In this document: positions 9,114 to 19,527 of the stretch, one piece after another
Layout of the letters: each line of letters starts with the position of its first letter
Numbering within the stretch: the stretch's first letter is position 1
Assembly: GCA_023091735.1 (NCBI GenBank)
Contig: JALKBU010000504.1
Span: 1 to 36,275, forward strand
DNA from: Trichomonas tenax
Taxonomy: Eukaryota; Parabasalia; Trichomonadida; Trichomonadidae
Reading direction: 5' to 3'
DNA length: 36,275 bases
Notes under the pieces: generated by a model
What the model was told of the DNA's origin: nothing
What the model saw: the letters and a program-made list of their open reading frames with translations, nothing else
Databases searched by the model: none
Made by a program: the position numbers and the translations under genes

Positions 9114-9566
9114 ATGGAGAGTAAAAAGCCACTGTATGGAGAGCAAGAAATTGAGTTCTCAATTCTCAACGAGATGAAGGCGCAGAACTTTAAGACTAAA
9201 ACTTCCGCTGCTTATCTATGGTTTGAGTCCATTTTTGGGCGAAGAATGGCGCATAATGAAATTAGATCGATTTGTTTGTTACTTTCCGAGATCCTGGGGA
9301 TATCCTTTGGGCGAGAATACTATAGGAGGAAGCAGACCTGCGTTTTTTGGGCACAACAGCATTTTGAGGAAATTAGGAATTACATGAACCAGCACTCTCT
9401 AAAAGTTGAATGCACTGATAATACAACGATATCGCTTAACGCTTTCTTCCAGCGCAAATCACAGCAAGAGAAAGGAAATCTAACTCCTCATGCCGTGAAA
9501 AATAGACCAAGTAACCAGTTGATAATTCAATCTTCCTCCGATTCACCTATACAGCTCAAAGAATGA
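9114..9566 (+). CDS. Small basic orphan protein, 150 aa
   Basis: The frame starts with ATG right after a TCA-type initiator and ends in TGA. The first ~100 residues look folded and mainly helical, with an Arg-rich core: WFESIFGRRMAHNEIRSICL, then ISFGREYYRRKQT, then FWAQQHFEEI. The last ~40 residues (from about 112) are polar and probably disordered, ending in a Ser/Gln-rich tail. The aromatic and arginine pattern (GRRM..NEI, then GREYYRRK) recalls short trichomonad DNA-binding-like modules, but this is a weak impression and not a family assignment. No membrane segment or signal peptide. Non-coding DNA follows. Gene reality rests on start context, amino-acid composition and lack of a competing frame. 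Confidence 0.55.
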   Translation: MESKKPLYGEQEIEFSILNEMKAQNFKTKTSAAYLWFESIFGRRMAHNEIRSICLLLSEILGISFGREYYRRKQTCVFWAQQHFEEIRNYMNQHSLKVECTDNTTISLNAFFQRKSQQEKGNLTPHAVKNRPSNQLIIQSSSDSPIQLKE

Positions 9567-10349
9567 GTTTCAAAACTTTGAATAACGATTTGACGATTTT
9601 TGTCATTTCAATATCGCGCGTCAATGACTATATCCGCATTTATATCTATAGATAGTCATTGCCAAAAAGCAACTAATGACAAAAATATATTTTCATCAAA
9701 TTATTATCATTTTGTCATTTCACGATCCTTATTTGTCCACTATTGTTGCTACCATGTATAGAGTAATTATATTAAAATTCTATTATGGATGTGAGCATTG
9801 AGTATTTTTGGATGCGCGCAGATTTTGCTGATTTACAGATCGCGCGCAAAGCTCCTCGAAAACCCCCAAATATTCATTCATTGCCCTGCAATATTTAGCC
9901 TCCCACCTGATTAAATTTTATAAACCCTAACTATTATATATTTGAAAACATTCATTTTTTCGATTAAAAACAGTAAAAATCAATCAACACTATGGATTTT
10001 TAGACTGCTTATGTTTAAAATATGGTATATAGCTATAATATGAGGGGCTGCTCCTCAGGGTCCGTGTCACTTTTGCGCACACAACCATAATTCTATTTTA
10101 TATTTTAAAATGATGATTTTTATGATATTTGAATATCTAAATTCTATCATAACGAAATCTATAGCTTTCAAAAAATATAAATTTTATGTTTTTCAATTCA
10201 AGATTTTGTTGGAGATTTTAATTAAAGGTTATTGTTCATTGGAAATCAGTTCTGTTGAACTAAACCACATATGTTTCCTGGTCCAAAAATATTTACTAAT
10301 TAAAAGTTTGAAGCGAATTGGAGAAATATGAAATTTTGATCAATAAAAA
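9567..10349. other. Intergenic; one doubtful 73-codon ORF at 10110-10331 (+)
   Basis: Mostly AT-rich DNA without a convincing gene. The plus-strand ORF at 10110-10331 has an ATG and sits 35 bases after GTCACTTTTGC (10065-10075), which resembles the initiator of the 150-aa gene. However its product is almost all Ile/Leu/Phe/Lys, as random AT-rich DNA would give. A small hairpin, TGAGG...CCTCA, lies at about 10041-10058. I would not annotate a gene here without RNA evidence. Confidence 0.4.
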
Positions 10350-10772
10350 TTAATAACAAAGTTTAGTAGAATTAGAAGCGGATAAAAGCATGCATGGAGA
10401 GGTAACCGAAATGGCGTGGCGCAAAACGTTTTCTTTGAGCGCATTTTTCTTGAGAAATACAGTCGTCTTTTTTCCTTGAGATTCTCTCTCGTCAAAAATT
10501 GTGCAAGGGACAGTTTGAATCTCCGGAATCGAGGAACAGCCTTCAAACATCTCGAGGACTTTATCCGATAGATTTCCCAACTGTATTGACTCTATTATTT
10601 CCACGATTGCGGGATCCGTGTAATCCCCGTCAATTTCGAAGACTGGAATGTCGTTTAGCTTAGATCTAATATATAATTTCGATCTTTCCATGAAAACTTC
10701 GAGCTCTAAAGACTCGTGATCGAAATCGAAGCGGTCGACGTCAATGTTTATGCAGATATCGAATGAAGCCAT
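10350..10772 (-). CDS. Acidic orphan protein, 140 aa
   Basis: ATG-started minus-strand frame, stop TAA. The N-terminal 95 residues are acidic and appear to be an alpha/beta fold: alternating hydrophobic strands (FDICINIDVDRFDF, LELEVFM, KLYIRSKL, IPVFEIDGDY) followed by helices (PAIVEIIESIQLG, LSDKVLEMFEGC). The last 40 residues are basic and hydroxyl-rich. The leader carries TCACAA directly before the ATG, matching the trichomonad initiator form. Codon use is less AT-driven than in the flanking DNA, supporting a real gene. I recognise no family; small chaperone-like assembly factors have a similar look, but that is a guess. No membrane segment or signal peptide. Confidence 0.5.
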   Translation of the reverse strand: MASFDICINIDVDRFDFDHESLELEVFMERSKLYIRSKLNDIPVFEIDGDYTDPAIVEIIESIQLGNLSDKVLEMFEGCSSIPEIQTVPCTIFDERESQGKKTTVFLKKNALKENVLRHAISVTSPCMLLSASNSTKLCY

Positions 10773-12511
10773 TTGTGATTATATTAAAATCAAAGGATTT
10801 GTAACGTTCGAAATCAAATAAAAAACGTTTCTTAGAAATTAAATTTAGACATATTTGTTTGTATATCATATATAGAAATTAGTTTTGAAAAAAATGACGA
10901 TGTGAAAATATTTTTGAAAGTTTTGCTTTTTGATCATATATCGATGGTATAGCATTTTGCAAAATATTTTTATCAAGGTTTTCTGAATGCAAACAATTTT
11001 TATGGGAATATAAATTTAACAAATGAAATGTGAACCAATAATCTCTATATACTTATATTTTAAAATAAAAATTAAAATCGTTTCACTTCACCTTGTCACG
11101 TTTTGTTTTAATCAACAATACAAAATGTCCATCTAATGATGTATAATATTATATTGCTTTGTTCAGAAAATTTATATTCGTTCAAAAATATCAAAAATCG
11201 AATTAAAACACCATATATTGGAATATTAACAGGTAATTTTGGTCACATTTCAAAAGATTTCATTTCAATGAGTTGATAAACAACATAAATTATTTAGAAA
11301 AAGGATCATTGTCTTATTGTTTTTAAAAATTGATACCAAAAGTGACATCTTCGAGTTTTTGTTGTTATATTTACAAATGATGTTCGTTTGGTTTTCTTTC
11401 CAATTTATTTTTATTTAATTTTTGCATAATATTATCTCAATTTTGAACAAAAAAAATCATCATATTAATTTTTTATCGTTCAAAATTGAGATAAAGTTTT
11501 AGGAAATTTGGATACAGAAATGTCTGTAAATTAGGATAAGCAAATGAATTGTGGCACTTTTTTCCATATTTGATCTCAAACGTGACAACATTTTTCAATC
11601 TTATCTATATTATTTCTAGATTTTTATTTCCCTAAAAAGCTTCTGCTCGATAGGATGTCCCTTTTAAATGACGGTTTAACATTCAATCACTTTGATAATT
11701 CTTTGGTTTCTTTCCAAAATATCAAATGTAGATAGAGAATTATTGTTAAAATCTATTTTTGATCGAAATTTGCCTGAAAACAATAATCAGTAAAATCAAA
11801 AATTGATTTTAATGTGATTATATTCTCGAGGACATTTATTTCCGTCGTATTTCGATTTTTAAGATTTGGTCTCTGTTTGTTTTTGTCCAATTATGATGTT
11901 TTTTGGATGTTGACTAAAATCTTGGAACTGAAATGAGATATCTTAAATATTGCTTTGCGCACAATTCTACATTATAATAATCACGTTCCGCGACCTTAAT
12001 TTCAATATTATTAGAACACGGGTAATATATTTTTTTGATGTTCTCTTATTCATAGGTACATTTCAGATTTGTATTAGCTCTGATTAATGGTAATGATATG
12101 ACGCTCTATTTCATTCAATAGAATTTTCATGATTTTCATTTATGTTTATTCTTGAAGGAACATCCATAATATTAATAAGCTTTTAATAGATGTTTCATTG
12201 GTATATAATATGGCTTCTTAAAATTGAAATTTTAAAAATCAAATATTTCTTTTATTTTCCTTTATTTGATCAATAAAATGATTTTATCATTTCATACCTT
12301 TGTTTCTATGTTGATTAATTTGATTTTCAATAATAAGGTTGATGTTTTGGTGGAGATTTTGTAATTTGTGAAATTATAACAAAAAAATATTCCAAAAATG
12401 AATACATCTTTTATATTTTTGTTTTTCACCAAACATTGAAAATCGGATCATAAAAAGGTTATTAAAAGTGTCAAATGAAAAACCGCTGAATTTTTAGTCT
12501 TTTAACAAAAT
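10773..12511. other. Long non-coding stretch
   Basis: About 1.7 kb with no reading frame I can support on either strand. It is extremely AT-rich and contains a 16-bp perfect inverted repeat (11433-11493, listed separately) and a GGCACTTTTTT string (11553-11563) that also occurs twice next to the coiled-coil genes. No RNA gene recognised. Confidence 0.6.
11433..11493. repeat. Inverted repeat, 16-bp perfect arms, 29-base loop
   Basis: TATCTCAATTTTGAAC (11433-11448) is answered by GTTCAAAATTGAGATA (11478-11493). The loop is A/T only apart from three bases. It could be a DNA hairpin, a very small transposon footprint or an RNA stem; no gene is nearby on either side. Confidence 0.75.
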
Positions 12512-13407
12512 TAGATTCCAATATATTTAAAGCAACAATTCAAAAACAGAATTGTCGCTCCCGGCCAATATTACATAAAATCATGCGCATTTTACGATTT
12601 TGGACAACTTGAAGATGATGGAGGAGGATCAATTAAAATATATGATTCTTATTCTGATTTATATATCAAACATTCTTCTTTTAGTAATTGCAAGTCTAAA
12701 TATGGCGGTGCAATAGTTACAAATATTAAAAATTTTGATATTCATCACACGTGTGCATTTGGAAACATGGTTCCAAATGAAGATTGGTCGAACAACGGAT
12801 TTTTCGCTTATGCGCAGACCACATCACGTGGTTCATACAATAAATCATCTTTATATAATAATTCAGGATATGCTTCGACATTTAGAAACTTTGGTTCTGT
12901 TTCAACAATCAACAATATAAATTCAACACATAATCACGGATATCAAGAGACATTTACTATTGTCTGTGGTCAAGTCAGCACTGAATCCAAGTTCCTCAAT
13001 GGCCACCACAATCAAGCTGATTGGATTTGTTTAAATTTTTATCAGACTCCAAAAATAACTGCCTCTTGTAATTTAATGACTGCAGAAGGGATCATATTCA
13101 AATTCTTGAAGTTCAGGATGCTTCTATTTCCAAATTGATTTTCAAAGATAATATACATCCTGAAGCATATTCATTAGTCGGAAGATTATCAACAGGTCAT
13201 ATTTATGATAGCTTTGTTAGTCCATTAATATATCGGGATGTTGTTTTAGATGAAATCACTCTAAACAAGAAAAGCTCTGATACAATTTATTTCGATCTTT
13301 TGAAATCTTCGCAATGCCATATTTTTGGTTTTATTGCTAATGCCTATATTGTACATGGACTAAAAACTTCTTATTATCCTGTTTATGTATTGATTAATAT
13401 GATTTGA
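12512..13407 (+). pseudogene. Pmp-like right-handed beta-helix surface protein fragment
   Basis: The plus-strand frame is open from the TAG at about 12509 but has no ATG before recognisable protein. It reads APGQYYIKSCAFYDFGQL, then DGGGSIKIYDS, LYIKHSSFSNCKSKYGGAI and further turns rich in Asn and aromatic residues (to about 13138). The C-x-F...GGAI pattern is that of polymorphic-outer-membrane-protein-like beta-helix proteins, which trichomonads have in numbers. Near 13090 the frame shifts: the continuation (DHIQILEVQDASISKLIF, to 13407) is in the next frame. The copy is 5'-truncated and frameshifted, so probably dead. Such proteins are usually long, with a signal peptide and often a C-terminal membrane anchor, none of which is present. 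Confidence 0.6.
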
Positions 13408-13479
13408 TTAAGAGTACACTAAAATATAAATTAATCTTTAGTTCATTATGATATTTGATCGATCAATATCATTTGAATA

Positions 13480-13555
13480 TCACTATCATATGTAATCAAT
13501 ATTTAATTATCGTTTTTTAATAAAATTAATAACATTTGATTAGATATGATAGTGA
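13480..13555. repeat. Inverted repeat with ~20-bp arms
   Basis: TCACTATCATATGTAATCAA (13480-13499) pairs with TTGATTAGATATGATAGTGA (13536-13555) with one mismatch. It lies between two broken genes, about 75 bases after the beta-helix fragment and 100 bases from the 3' end of the F5/8-C fragment. A role as hairpin or as termini of a tiny element is possible; nothing decides it. Confidence 0.65.
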
Positions 13556-13648
13556 ATGAAAATAATCAAATCTTATTTGATAGTACAAATTTTGTTTTAC
13601 GAAAGCCTTTGGAAAAGTAAATTTTGAATAAAGATCTTTCGTCATATT

Positions 13649-14513
13649 TTAGACGTTTTTACTTTTAGATATATGGCCTATTATGCTGACATCATCCTCA
13701 TCAATATCGTTTGTTTCATCATCAAACATTTGTCCAGAAACGCCTCCGAGTAATTCGATCTTGTTCAAAGCAATGCAAGGAGGATCCCCTGGACACGATT
13801 CATCCTGAATCAAACGAACATACTTTGTGTGGTAGACTTCGGAAAACTTAAAAGTCTTTTCCTTGCAATGGCGCATTTCGAGATCTTTTTCGATGTTGTG
13901 AACAGTTCTCCAAGTGATGTTATCATTAGAACGACCAGGTGTATAAACAGCATTGGCAGCAATACGTCCCTTCTTCGAGGCAGCAGCAGGCTGTTAAATC
14001 CTGGCAGCAGCCAGATTTCAAATAATAACCTTTGATTGACATAATTTGGTCCTTAACTCCCAAAATTATAAATGGATGCTCTTCTTTTGATCTTCCACAG
14101 TTTGAGCACCAATCATATGTCTTTTCTATTTGATCAAATGCATATTCTGGCTTTGTTTTTTGTAAAGATCCATTTATCCATTGTGAACTAGATCCTGATG
14201 TATAATACTCCATGTACTTTTCATTCCAGGCCTTCTTTAGGATAACTTGATCATCCAACAAAACGTTTTCGCACAAAAGAAAAGAAATCATTTGTAGAAT
14301 GTCACTTTTTAATTGCTGTGAGTCACTTTTACTCAATATCTCGAACTTTTTACTGAAATTGGGACTTTCCTTCATGAATAATATTCTATGGTTCAACTCA
14401 ACATTATTTGAAGCTCTTTCATAAAAGACTTTAATAGTTCTCATTAAATAGTAATCGTAGAATATTTCATTCAATAAAATATGAAAAAAAAATAATAATA
14501 AATAATAACTCAT
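13649..14513 (-). pseudogene. F5/8-type C (discoidin-like) domain protein, frameshifted
   Basis: The upstream part (14513-about 13990) encodes a helical domain (for example SDSQQLKSDILQMISFLL) and then HPFIILGVKDQIMSIKGYYL, the typical entry of an F5/8-type C domain. The rest of that domain is in another frame from about 13985 to 13649: NITWRTVHNIEKDLEM, FSEVYHTKYVRLIQ, and CIALNKIELLGGV, followed by an acidic tail. The frame change falls in a repetitive GCTGCTGC stretch (about 13975-13998), where slippage is likely. Related trichomonad proteins combine a BTB/BACK-like helical domain with an F5/8-C domain. The very AT-rich N-terminus (FFFH...) may not be the original start. Probably inactive, or one sequencing error away from intact. 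Confidence 0.6.
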
Positions 14514-14763
14514 TTTTCAAATGAAAGATGCAAAAATAAGCTCAATATAAATTACTACATTGCAACAATTGGTGGCAACGTCAAAGTCATGAAATATACG
14601 TTCTAGATATGAGAGCGAAAATACTCTATGAATCCGAGCAAATGAAAATACTGAATATAATAAAAAAAATAATTGAAGAAATTAATTTTCCATTTTCTTC
14701 AGTCTATTTAATAGTGCAATTATAAATATAAAATAATCATTACATATAAATAGGTTGTAAAAC

Positions 14764-15866
14764 TCATATGTTTGCCATAGTATTGATTGCAGGACTTTGG
14801 TAAAAACAGTGATTAAATGATTCTTCTAATATTCCATTCTGAATCAAAATTTCATGAAGAGAATCGTCACATAGGATACACGATGGATTTATATTTGCAA
14901 AAGATGTAAGAGTTATCAATGGTTTTCCATATATTATTAACTTGCGAAGCTGCGACAGTCCTGAAAATGCATTTGAACCAATAGAAACAATTAATTGTGG
15001 GATAGTTATAGTTTTTAATGCTTTAATATTGTGAAATGCATTTCAGCTATTTGAGTTGATGTATTGGTAATTGCAACGAATTCAATTGGATAAGATGATA
15101 GCTTTAAATCTGGTATTGTTGATATTCCGAGAATTAATGTATTTAATTATGGGCAATCAACAAAAATATTATTACGATATCTATTCATTAAAGGAGGTAA
15201 ATATATTTTTCTCAAATTAAGACAATGCTAAAATGTCCAATATTCTATTGCAGTTACTGTATCTGGAACAATCAGCTCTTGAATTGTAGAATAAACAAAG
15301 GAAGCAGATCTTATGCGATTTAGAGTTGGTGCAAAAACTATTTTTCCTTCATATTCACTCGGAAAACTATATAACTCAGTCATTTCCTTATTATATAGAC
15401 ATTTATTGTAAACTGAAAATGCAGATGATGGCTCATTATTAGTAAACTCAATCCAGCTGTATACTGAAGGGAATCAAATCTAATAGTAATGATTGATGAA
15501 GGAAGATATATTCTTTTAACTGTTGAATATCTCAGTGTATTTATTTATAGCTGAAAATGCAGAAGTTCCAATGATTTGGAGAACAGAATTTGTCCGAAAA
15601 ATTAAGGAAGTCATCGCTGTTATCCAATAATATGAAAAGGCTCCTATAACAATCAAATTCGAACGATTTGTTAAATTAACACTTTTCAATCTCGAACAAC
15701 GACAAAGAGCATAATTACTAATATGCGTTAATGATGAAGGGCCTTCAAACGTTAACGATTCAATTGTGTTCGAACAATTAACCGCAACAAAAATCATTCT
15801 GCGTACCATTGAAGATGGTTTCAACGTTGGATGGGAGAACATATGATACAACATTCTTTGGAGCAT
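14764..15866 (-). pseudogene. BspA-like leucine-rich repeat surface protein, multiply broken
   Basis: Minus-strand pieces in order. 15866-15516 gives repeats such as SLTFEGPSSLTHISNYALCR and LKSVNLTNRSNLIVIGAFS. About 15470-15230 has CLYNKEMTELYSFPS and IQELIVPDTVTAIE, a hallmark trichomonad BspA spacer. About 15230-15010 has LNLRKIYLPP. About 15010-14764 has LKTITIPQLIVSIGSNAFSG and ends PAINTMANI and a stop. Pieces are separated by frameshifts and by in-frame TAG (near 15229) and TAA (near 15149). The family has a [IL]xxIxxxAFxxCxxLxxIxxP repeat and is thought to be surface exposed. This copy cannot be translated as one protein. No N-terminal signal peptide is visible. Confidence 0.7.
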
Positions 15867-16056
15867 AAAGTTTCGATGTTATTAAATCATTGAGTTCAAA
15901 AACTTAACGACATTTTTGCTTTACTTTTTAAACGTCATTGAGTTCACTTCATTTCTTTGCTTCATGGCATTATTCAGAATATAATATATATTTTATTCAC
16001 CAGTTATTAAACACAATAAATGAAGAGAGATAAAATCAATAAAATAAAAACACAAT

Positions 16057-18063
16057 CTAAAGAAGTCCGCGAAGAGGTTTCTTTGTAGGAATCAAAGTCA
16101 TCCGCCGCCGATGTGAAGTTGGAGAAGCATCTGGTTGGCTTACTTGTTGCTGTGCATCGTAGCTTGACTTCATAGTTGAAAGTTTGAACATTGATGTATC
16201 AACATCGATTGGTGAGAAAGTAATACTTGGCGGTATATATTCCTTCTTTTCGAAAGACTCCGGACGAGAAGCACTGAGTAACATTGCCACATCATCGAGT
16301 CTCATAGATGCAGCAATGCAATATGGTTTCACTGCATTGTCAAGATCGGCATCTGCGCCATACGACAAAAGCGCGTCGACGACAAACACATGATTATAAA
16401 ATGTTGCATAATCGAGAGCTGTCCATCCACCGCTGTCAACCGCATTAAGCATCGCTGGACAGTTCATAGCGATCATCGAAACAATTGGTGGAGAGCCAAC
16501 AATAGAAGCTGCTTGAAGCGCTGTCAATCCGTCTGTAAGTTCTTCGTTGATCTGTCCAGTCATAACAGCTTGAAGAATCTTAACGTGATCGGATGTTTGT
16601 ATTGCGTGACGGAGATCAATTGGATCTTTGTTGATGAATTCTAAATCGATATATTTGCGTTTGATGAATGATTCTCTTTGTTCGTCTGTTGAATTTGCGT
16701 TGATTTTGTCAACAACGTTCGCTTCGAGGACTTTGTTGAGATTCTTGTTTCCAATAACTTTCAATAATGCGATGCAATAAATGTCGTTGATGTCCATCGT
16801 CAATGATCTGATTCTTGAAACAGTGTTAGGCAGTGATCTGTGAATACCTGCGCACTTCGAGCAAACGATGGCTCCTTTGTTCGTAATCAACCAATCGCAG
16901 TCTGTTGCATCGCAATCAGCGCAAGTGTAAGTATCATTTGATTTGAGACGCGCTGACTCTGCATCAGACAAAATAAACTTCGTGGCAATTTGCGATTGTA
17001 TTGTAGATACCCATTTATCGCGATCGTAGAGAGAAGGAGCTTGTAAGATAATGTTTTTGTTCTTTGAAATGATTGAGAAACAATTTGGTCTATCTTCCAT
17101 TGCTAAAGGCTTAATGTTGCAGTATTCGATCTGAAGTGTCCACAGTGGCTTTGCACATGTGGCGGGTGACTGAGAAGCAACAAAGAAACCGTCTCTGCAC
17201 ATGCAGAACAATTTTTCTGTTGATGGAGAGAACATGCCTGATTTGCGCCATAAATAACCCTGAATTTCTGATTTCGGCGTACCATTGAATGGTTTGTCGA
17301 GATTGTTGTAGTAAATTGGCAACAAATTATCAACAGTATCGTGACAACCTTGATTTTGGAACATTTTTTGAGCGATATCTTCGTTTGATTTCGTGATATT
17401 GTCATTTACAATCTGTATGTCGCCTGTCTTCAATCCGTAAAGTTTTTCGATCTGAGATCCGAGTTCGTTGAAGATTGATGACGCGTAGCATATCAAAAGA
17501 CTGCCAACGAGGTTCTGGTATCTCGATTCCGTCACATCGAGCTGCAGAATGTATTCACAGAAAGCGTGAGAAGATTGTTTATGCAAATCCATCAATTTCT
17601 GACGTTTTTCTGGAAAATCTTTCGCTTTCTTCGGCTGCAGCACGAGCTTGTCGTATGATTCCGAGAATTTGTCGTGGATTTGGAAATATGCGGCTTTTGA
17701 TTTCCTGACCATCGACAAATCGTGGCGAATGAATGACTCCACTGGAACGTGCATCGACGACTCGACGTGATTTAAATGGCTTAAAAGAATTGCGTTCATT
17801 GTTATAATTGCGCCGCAAAGAGAGGAATATTGCGAGTTAACAGCGATGATATCGATCTGTGACATAACATTGTGAAGTTCGCTTATTGCTTGAGCGAATT
17901 TTTTGCCTGTATTAATATAATTTTCGATAAATTTCGCCATTTCTTGCAATTGCGCGGTTGTTTGTTTGATGCGTTGGTACCTGTTGGCCTGCTCGTTGTC
18001 GTAGAGCGGATCCGTGTGCAAAAATTGTGTATATTCGATTTCATTTTCGATGTTTGCACTCAT
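16057..18063 (-). CDS. ArfGAP with BAR, PH and ankyrin domains (ACAP-like)
   Basis: 668 aa in one frame. Residues about 25-250 are a long helical region consistent with a BAR domain. A PH domain spans about 265-360 (EIQGYLWRKSG at the first strand, with the conserved C-terminal Trp at 351). The ArfGAP zinc finger follows: C381, C384, C401 and C404 in CxxC-x16-CxxC spacing, and the catalytic arginine finger R409 in CAGIHRSL. Ankyrin repeats occupy about 485-605 (DGLTALQAAS, GGWTALDYATFYNH). The tail is Ser/Pro and basic. Family members bind curved phosphoinositide membranes and stimulate GTP hydrolysis by Arf GTPases in endocytic recycling; all key residues are present. The ATG at 18063 follows an AAATTTCAAAA string. 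Stop TAG. An Arf target in this cell is inferred, not seen. Confidence 0.92.
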   Translation of the reverse strand: MSANIENEIEYTQFLHTDPLYDNEQANRYQRIKQTTAQLQEMAKFIENYINTGKKFAQAISELHNVMSQIDIIAVNSQYSSLCGAIITMNAILLSHLNHVESSMHVPVESFIRHDLSMVRKSKAAYFQIHDKFSESYDKLVLQPKKAKDFPEKRQKLMDLHKQSSHAFCEYILQLDVTESRYQNLVGSLLICYASSIFNELGSQIEKLYGLKTGDIQIVNDNITKSNEDIAQKMFQNQGCHDTVDNLLPIYYNNLDKPFNGTPKSEIQGYLWRKSGMFSPSTEKLFCMCRDGFFVASQSPATCAKPLWTLQIEYCNIKPLAMEDRPNCFSIISKNKNIILQAPSLYDRDKWVSTIQSQIATKFILSDAESARLKSNDTYTCADCDATDCDWLITNKGAIVCSKCAGIHRSLPNTVSRIRSLTMDINDIYCIALLKVIGNKNLNKVLEANVVDKINANSTDEQRESFIKRKYIDLEFINKDPIDLRHAIQTSDHVKILQAVMTGQINEELTDGLTALQAASIVGSPPIVSMIAMNCPAMLNAVDSGGWTALDYATFYNHVFVVDALLSYGADADLDNAVKPYCIAASMRLDDVAMLLSASRPESFEKKEYIPPSITFSPIDVDTSMFKLSTMKSSYDAQQQVSQPDASPTSHRRRMTLIPTKKPLRGLL

Positions 18064-18519
18064 TAGAAAATTTTGAAATTTGTTTTACTCTAAATTTGGA
18101 TGATTTGAGGCTTACGCATAACGAAAACCGTTTGAAAAGCGGCGATTTTGAAAAAATAAGGTGACAGCACTAATTACTATGTATAAGTCGATATTTATAC
18201 ATATCTTTTGATTTAATATCTATACATCAAAGTTTGGTCGCTAAACACGAAGAATTCAAATGAAATATATTTTCACGTTCTGTTACGGGAACTTTTCTCT
18301 CAGGATATGAACTGCCTGTATGAAGAAATGAATGTTCCCCAATTCCACAAAAGCTTAGAGTCAATATTTATTCTAATTGTTAATAGAATAATCAAAATTT
18401 TTGTATTTTTAGGATCTATAAAGTGTGTAGATATCACAATCATCAAAATTATTTAAGAATAAATTTTATGAGTCACTTTTCGAAATTTTCATTTCGGACA
18501 AATCGAAGCTAATTAAACA
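18064..18519. other. Intergenic region between the ArfGAP gene and the transposon-like element
   Basis: About 450 bases, no gene recognised. It contains TTTGGTCGCTAAA (18233-18245), the reverse complement of a string at 180-192, and several TCAC/GTGAC strings. It presumably holds the ArfGAP promoter, but no element can be assigned with confidence. Confidence 0.4.
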
Positions 18520-18527
18520 CTCGTAAT
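18520..18527. repeat. Target-site duplication, left copy (CTCGTAAT)
   Basis: CTCGTAAT directly precedes the terminal repeat AGAGGTGTGG at 18528 and recurs at 20577-20584, just after the other end of the element. Confidence 0.7.
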
Positions 18528-19134
18528 AGAGGTGTGGAAAGGGTTTTTTCTTATTTTGGCTCGAAACTTTGATAATATAATGCACACACTAATGCTAATA
18601 TATACACCAAGTTTTGGGTGAAAAGCTGCGGACAATCTAAGTATGCGGCGCTTACGCATTTTCCAATGGCGTATTTTTTGGACATACACAAAACCGTTAC
18701 ACACTTGGGATTTGTAAAATAAAAATAATTTTTTTATTATAGGCAGACAAAGTTAGAATGGAAGTTTCATTAAACGGTAAATATACTTCATAATAGCTCT
18801 TGCCATAGAATCAGTCATAAAATATATTACTTTCCTATAAATAATCAATAGTGCGTGTTCAATTTTAAAACCCACTGAATTTTTTGTATGGTGCGTATAA
18901 TTGATAGTACACAGAGTAAATAAGTTCTGAAAAACGACCAGACCTGTTCAATTTATATAGCCTACAAAGTGTGCGTACTCAGAATTATACCCACTTAAGA
19001 AGTTTGTGCGTCTTCAAATTGTTTTGCTGCAAAATAGCTATATTGATTGTGCAGCATCTAAAATATGTCAAAGCATTCAAATAAAAAATGTGGTAATCAA
19101 TTCTGTTTTGGTGGGTGATTTTACAGGGGTGGGT

Positions 19135-19159
19135 TTGGGAGGGGCTTCGCACCTCCCAA
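19135..19159. other. GC-rich hairpin inside the element
   Basis: TTGGGAGG (19135-19142) can pair with CCTCCCAA (19152-19159) around a 9-base loop. It is set in a G-rich patch (GGGGTGGGTTTGGGAGGGG) that is unusual against the ~30 percent GC background. Function unknown. Confidence 0.6.
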
Positions 19160-19527
19160 TAGAACCGAGCATTCAGCAAAGTGGCATTCGAGGAAAATTT
19201 GCGTATTGAGTAAAAAAAATAACGTACTTTGAGTATAACCGCCGCATGCTTAGGACAATCTTGAGATATGCATTTTCTCATCATTCCTCTCCATTGAAAA
19301 ATTTTCATAAAAACTTACATTTTAAATTTAATTTTTTCCGAAACATTTAATCTTTTGAGCTCATAAATGCGTGATTTCGCAATTATAAAGTGACAGATCG
19401 TTTCTATTTTGGATGTCGTTTCTTTTGCCGGAAAAATACCCAAGATTATTAATATTATTTCCTTTAAAAAGCTAATCTATGTAGAAAAACATGGTCATCA
19501 AACAATTTTATTGAATATGCAATAATA

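Noticed and set aside
17103..17818. Several 77-100 codon frames on both strands within the ArfGAP gene
   Set aside because: They overlap conserved BAR and PH coding sequence in the wrong frame.
18513..18704. 63-codon minus-strand ORF at the left end of the transposon-like element
   Set aside because: It crosses the target-site duplication and the terminal repeat, and the deletion copy at 851-1143 does not keep it intact.
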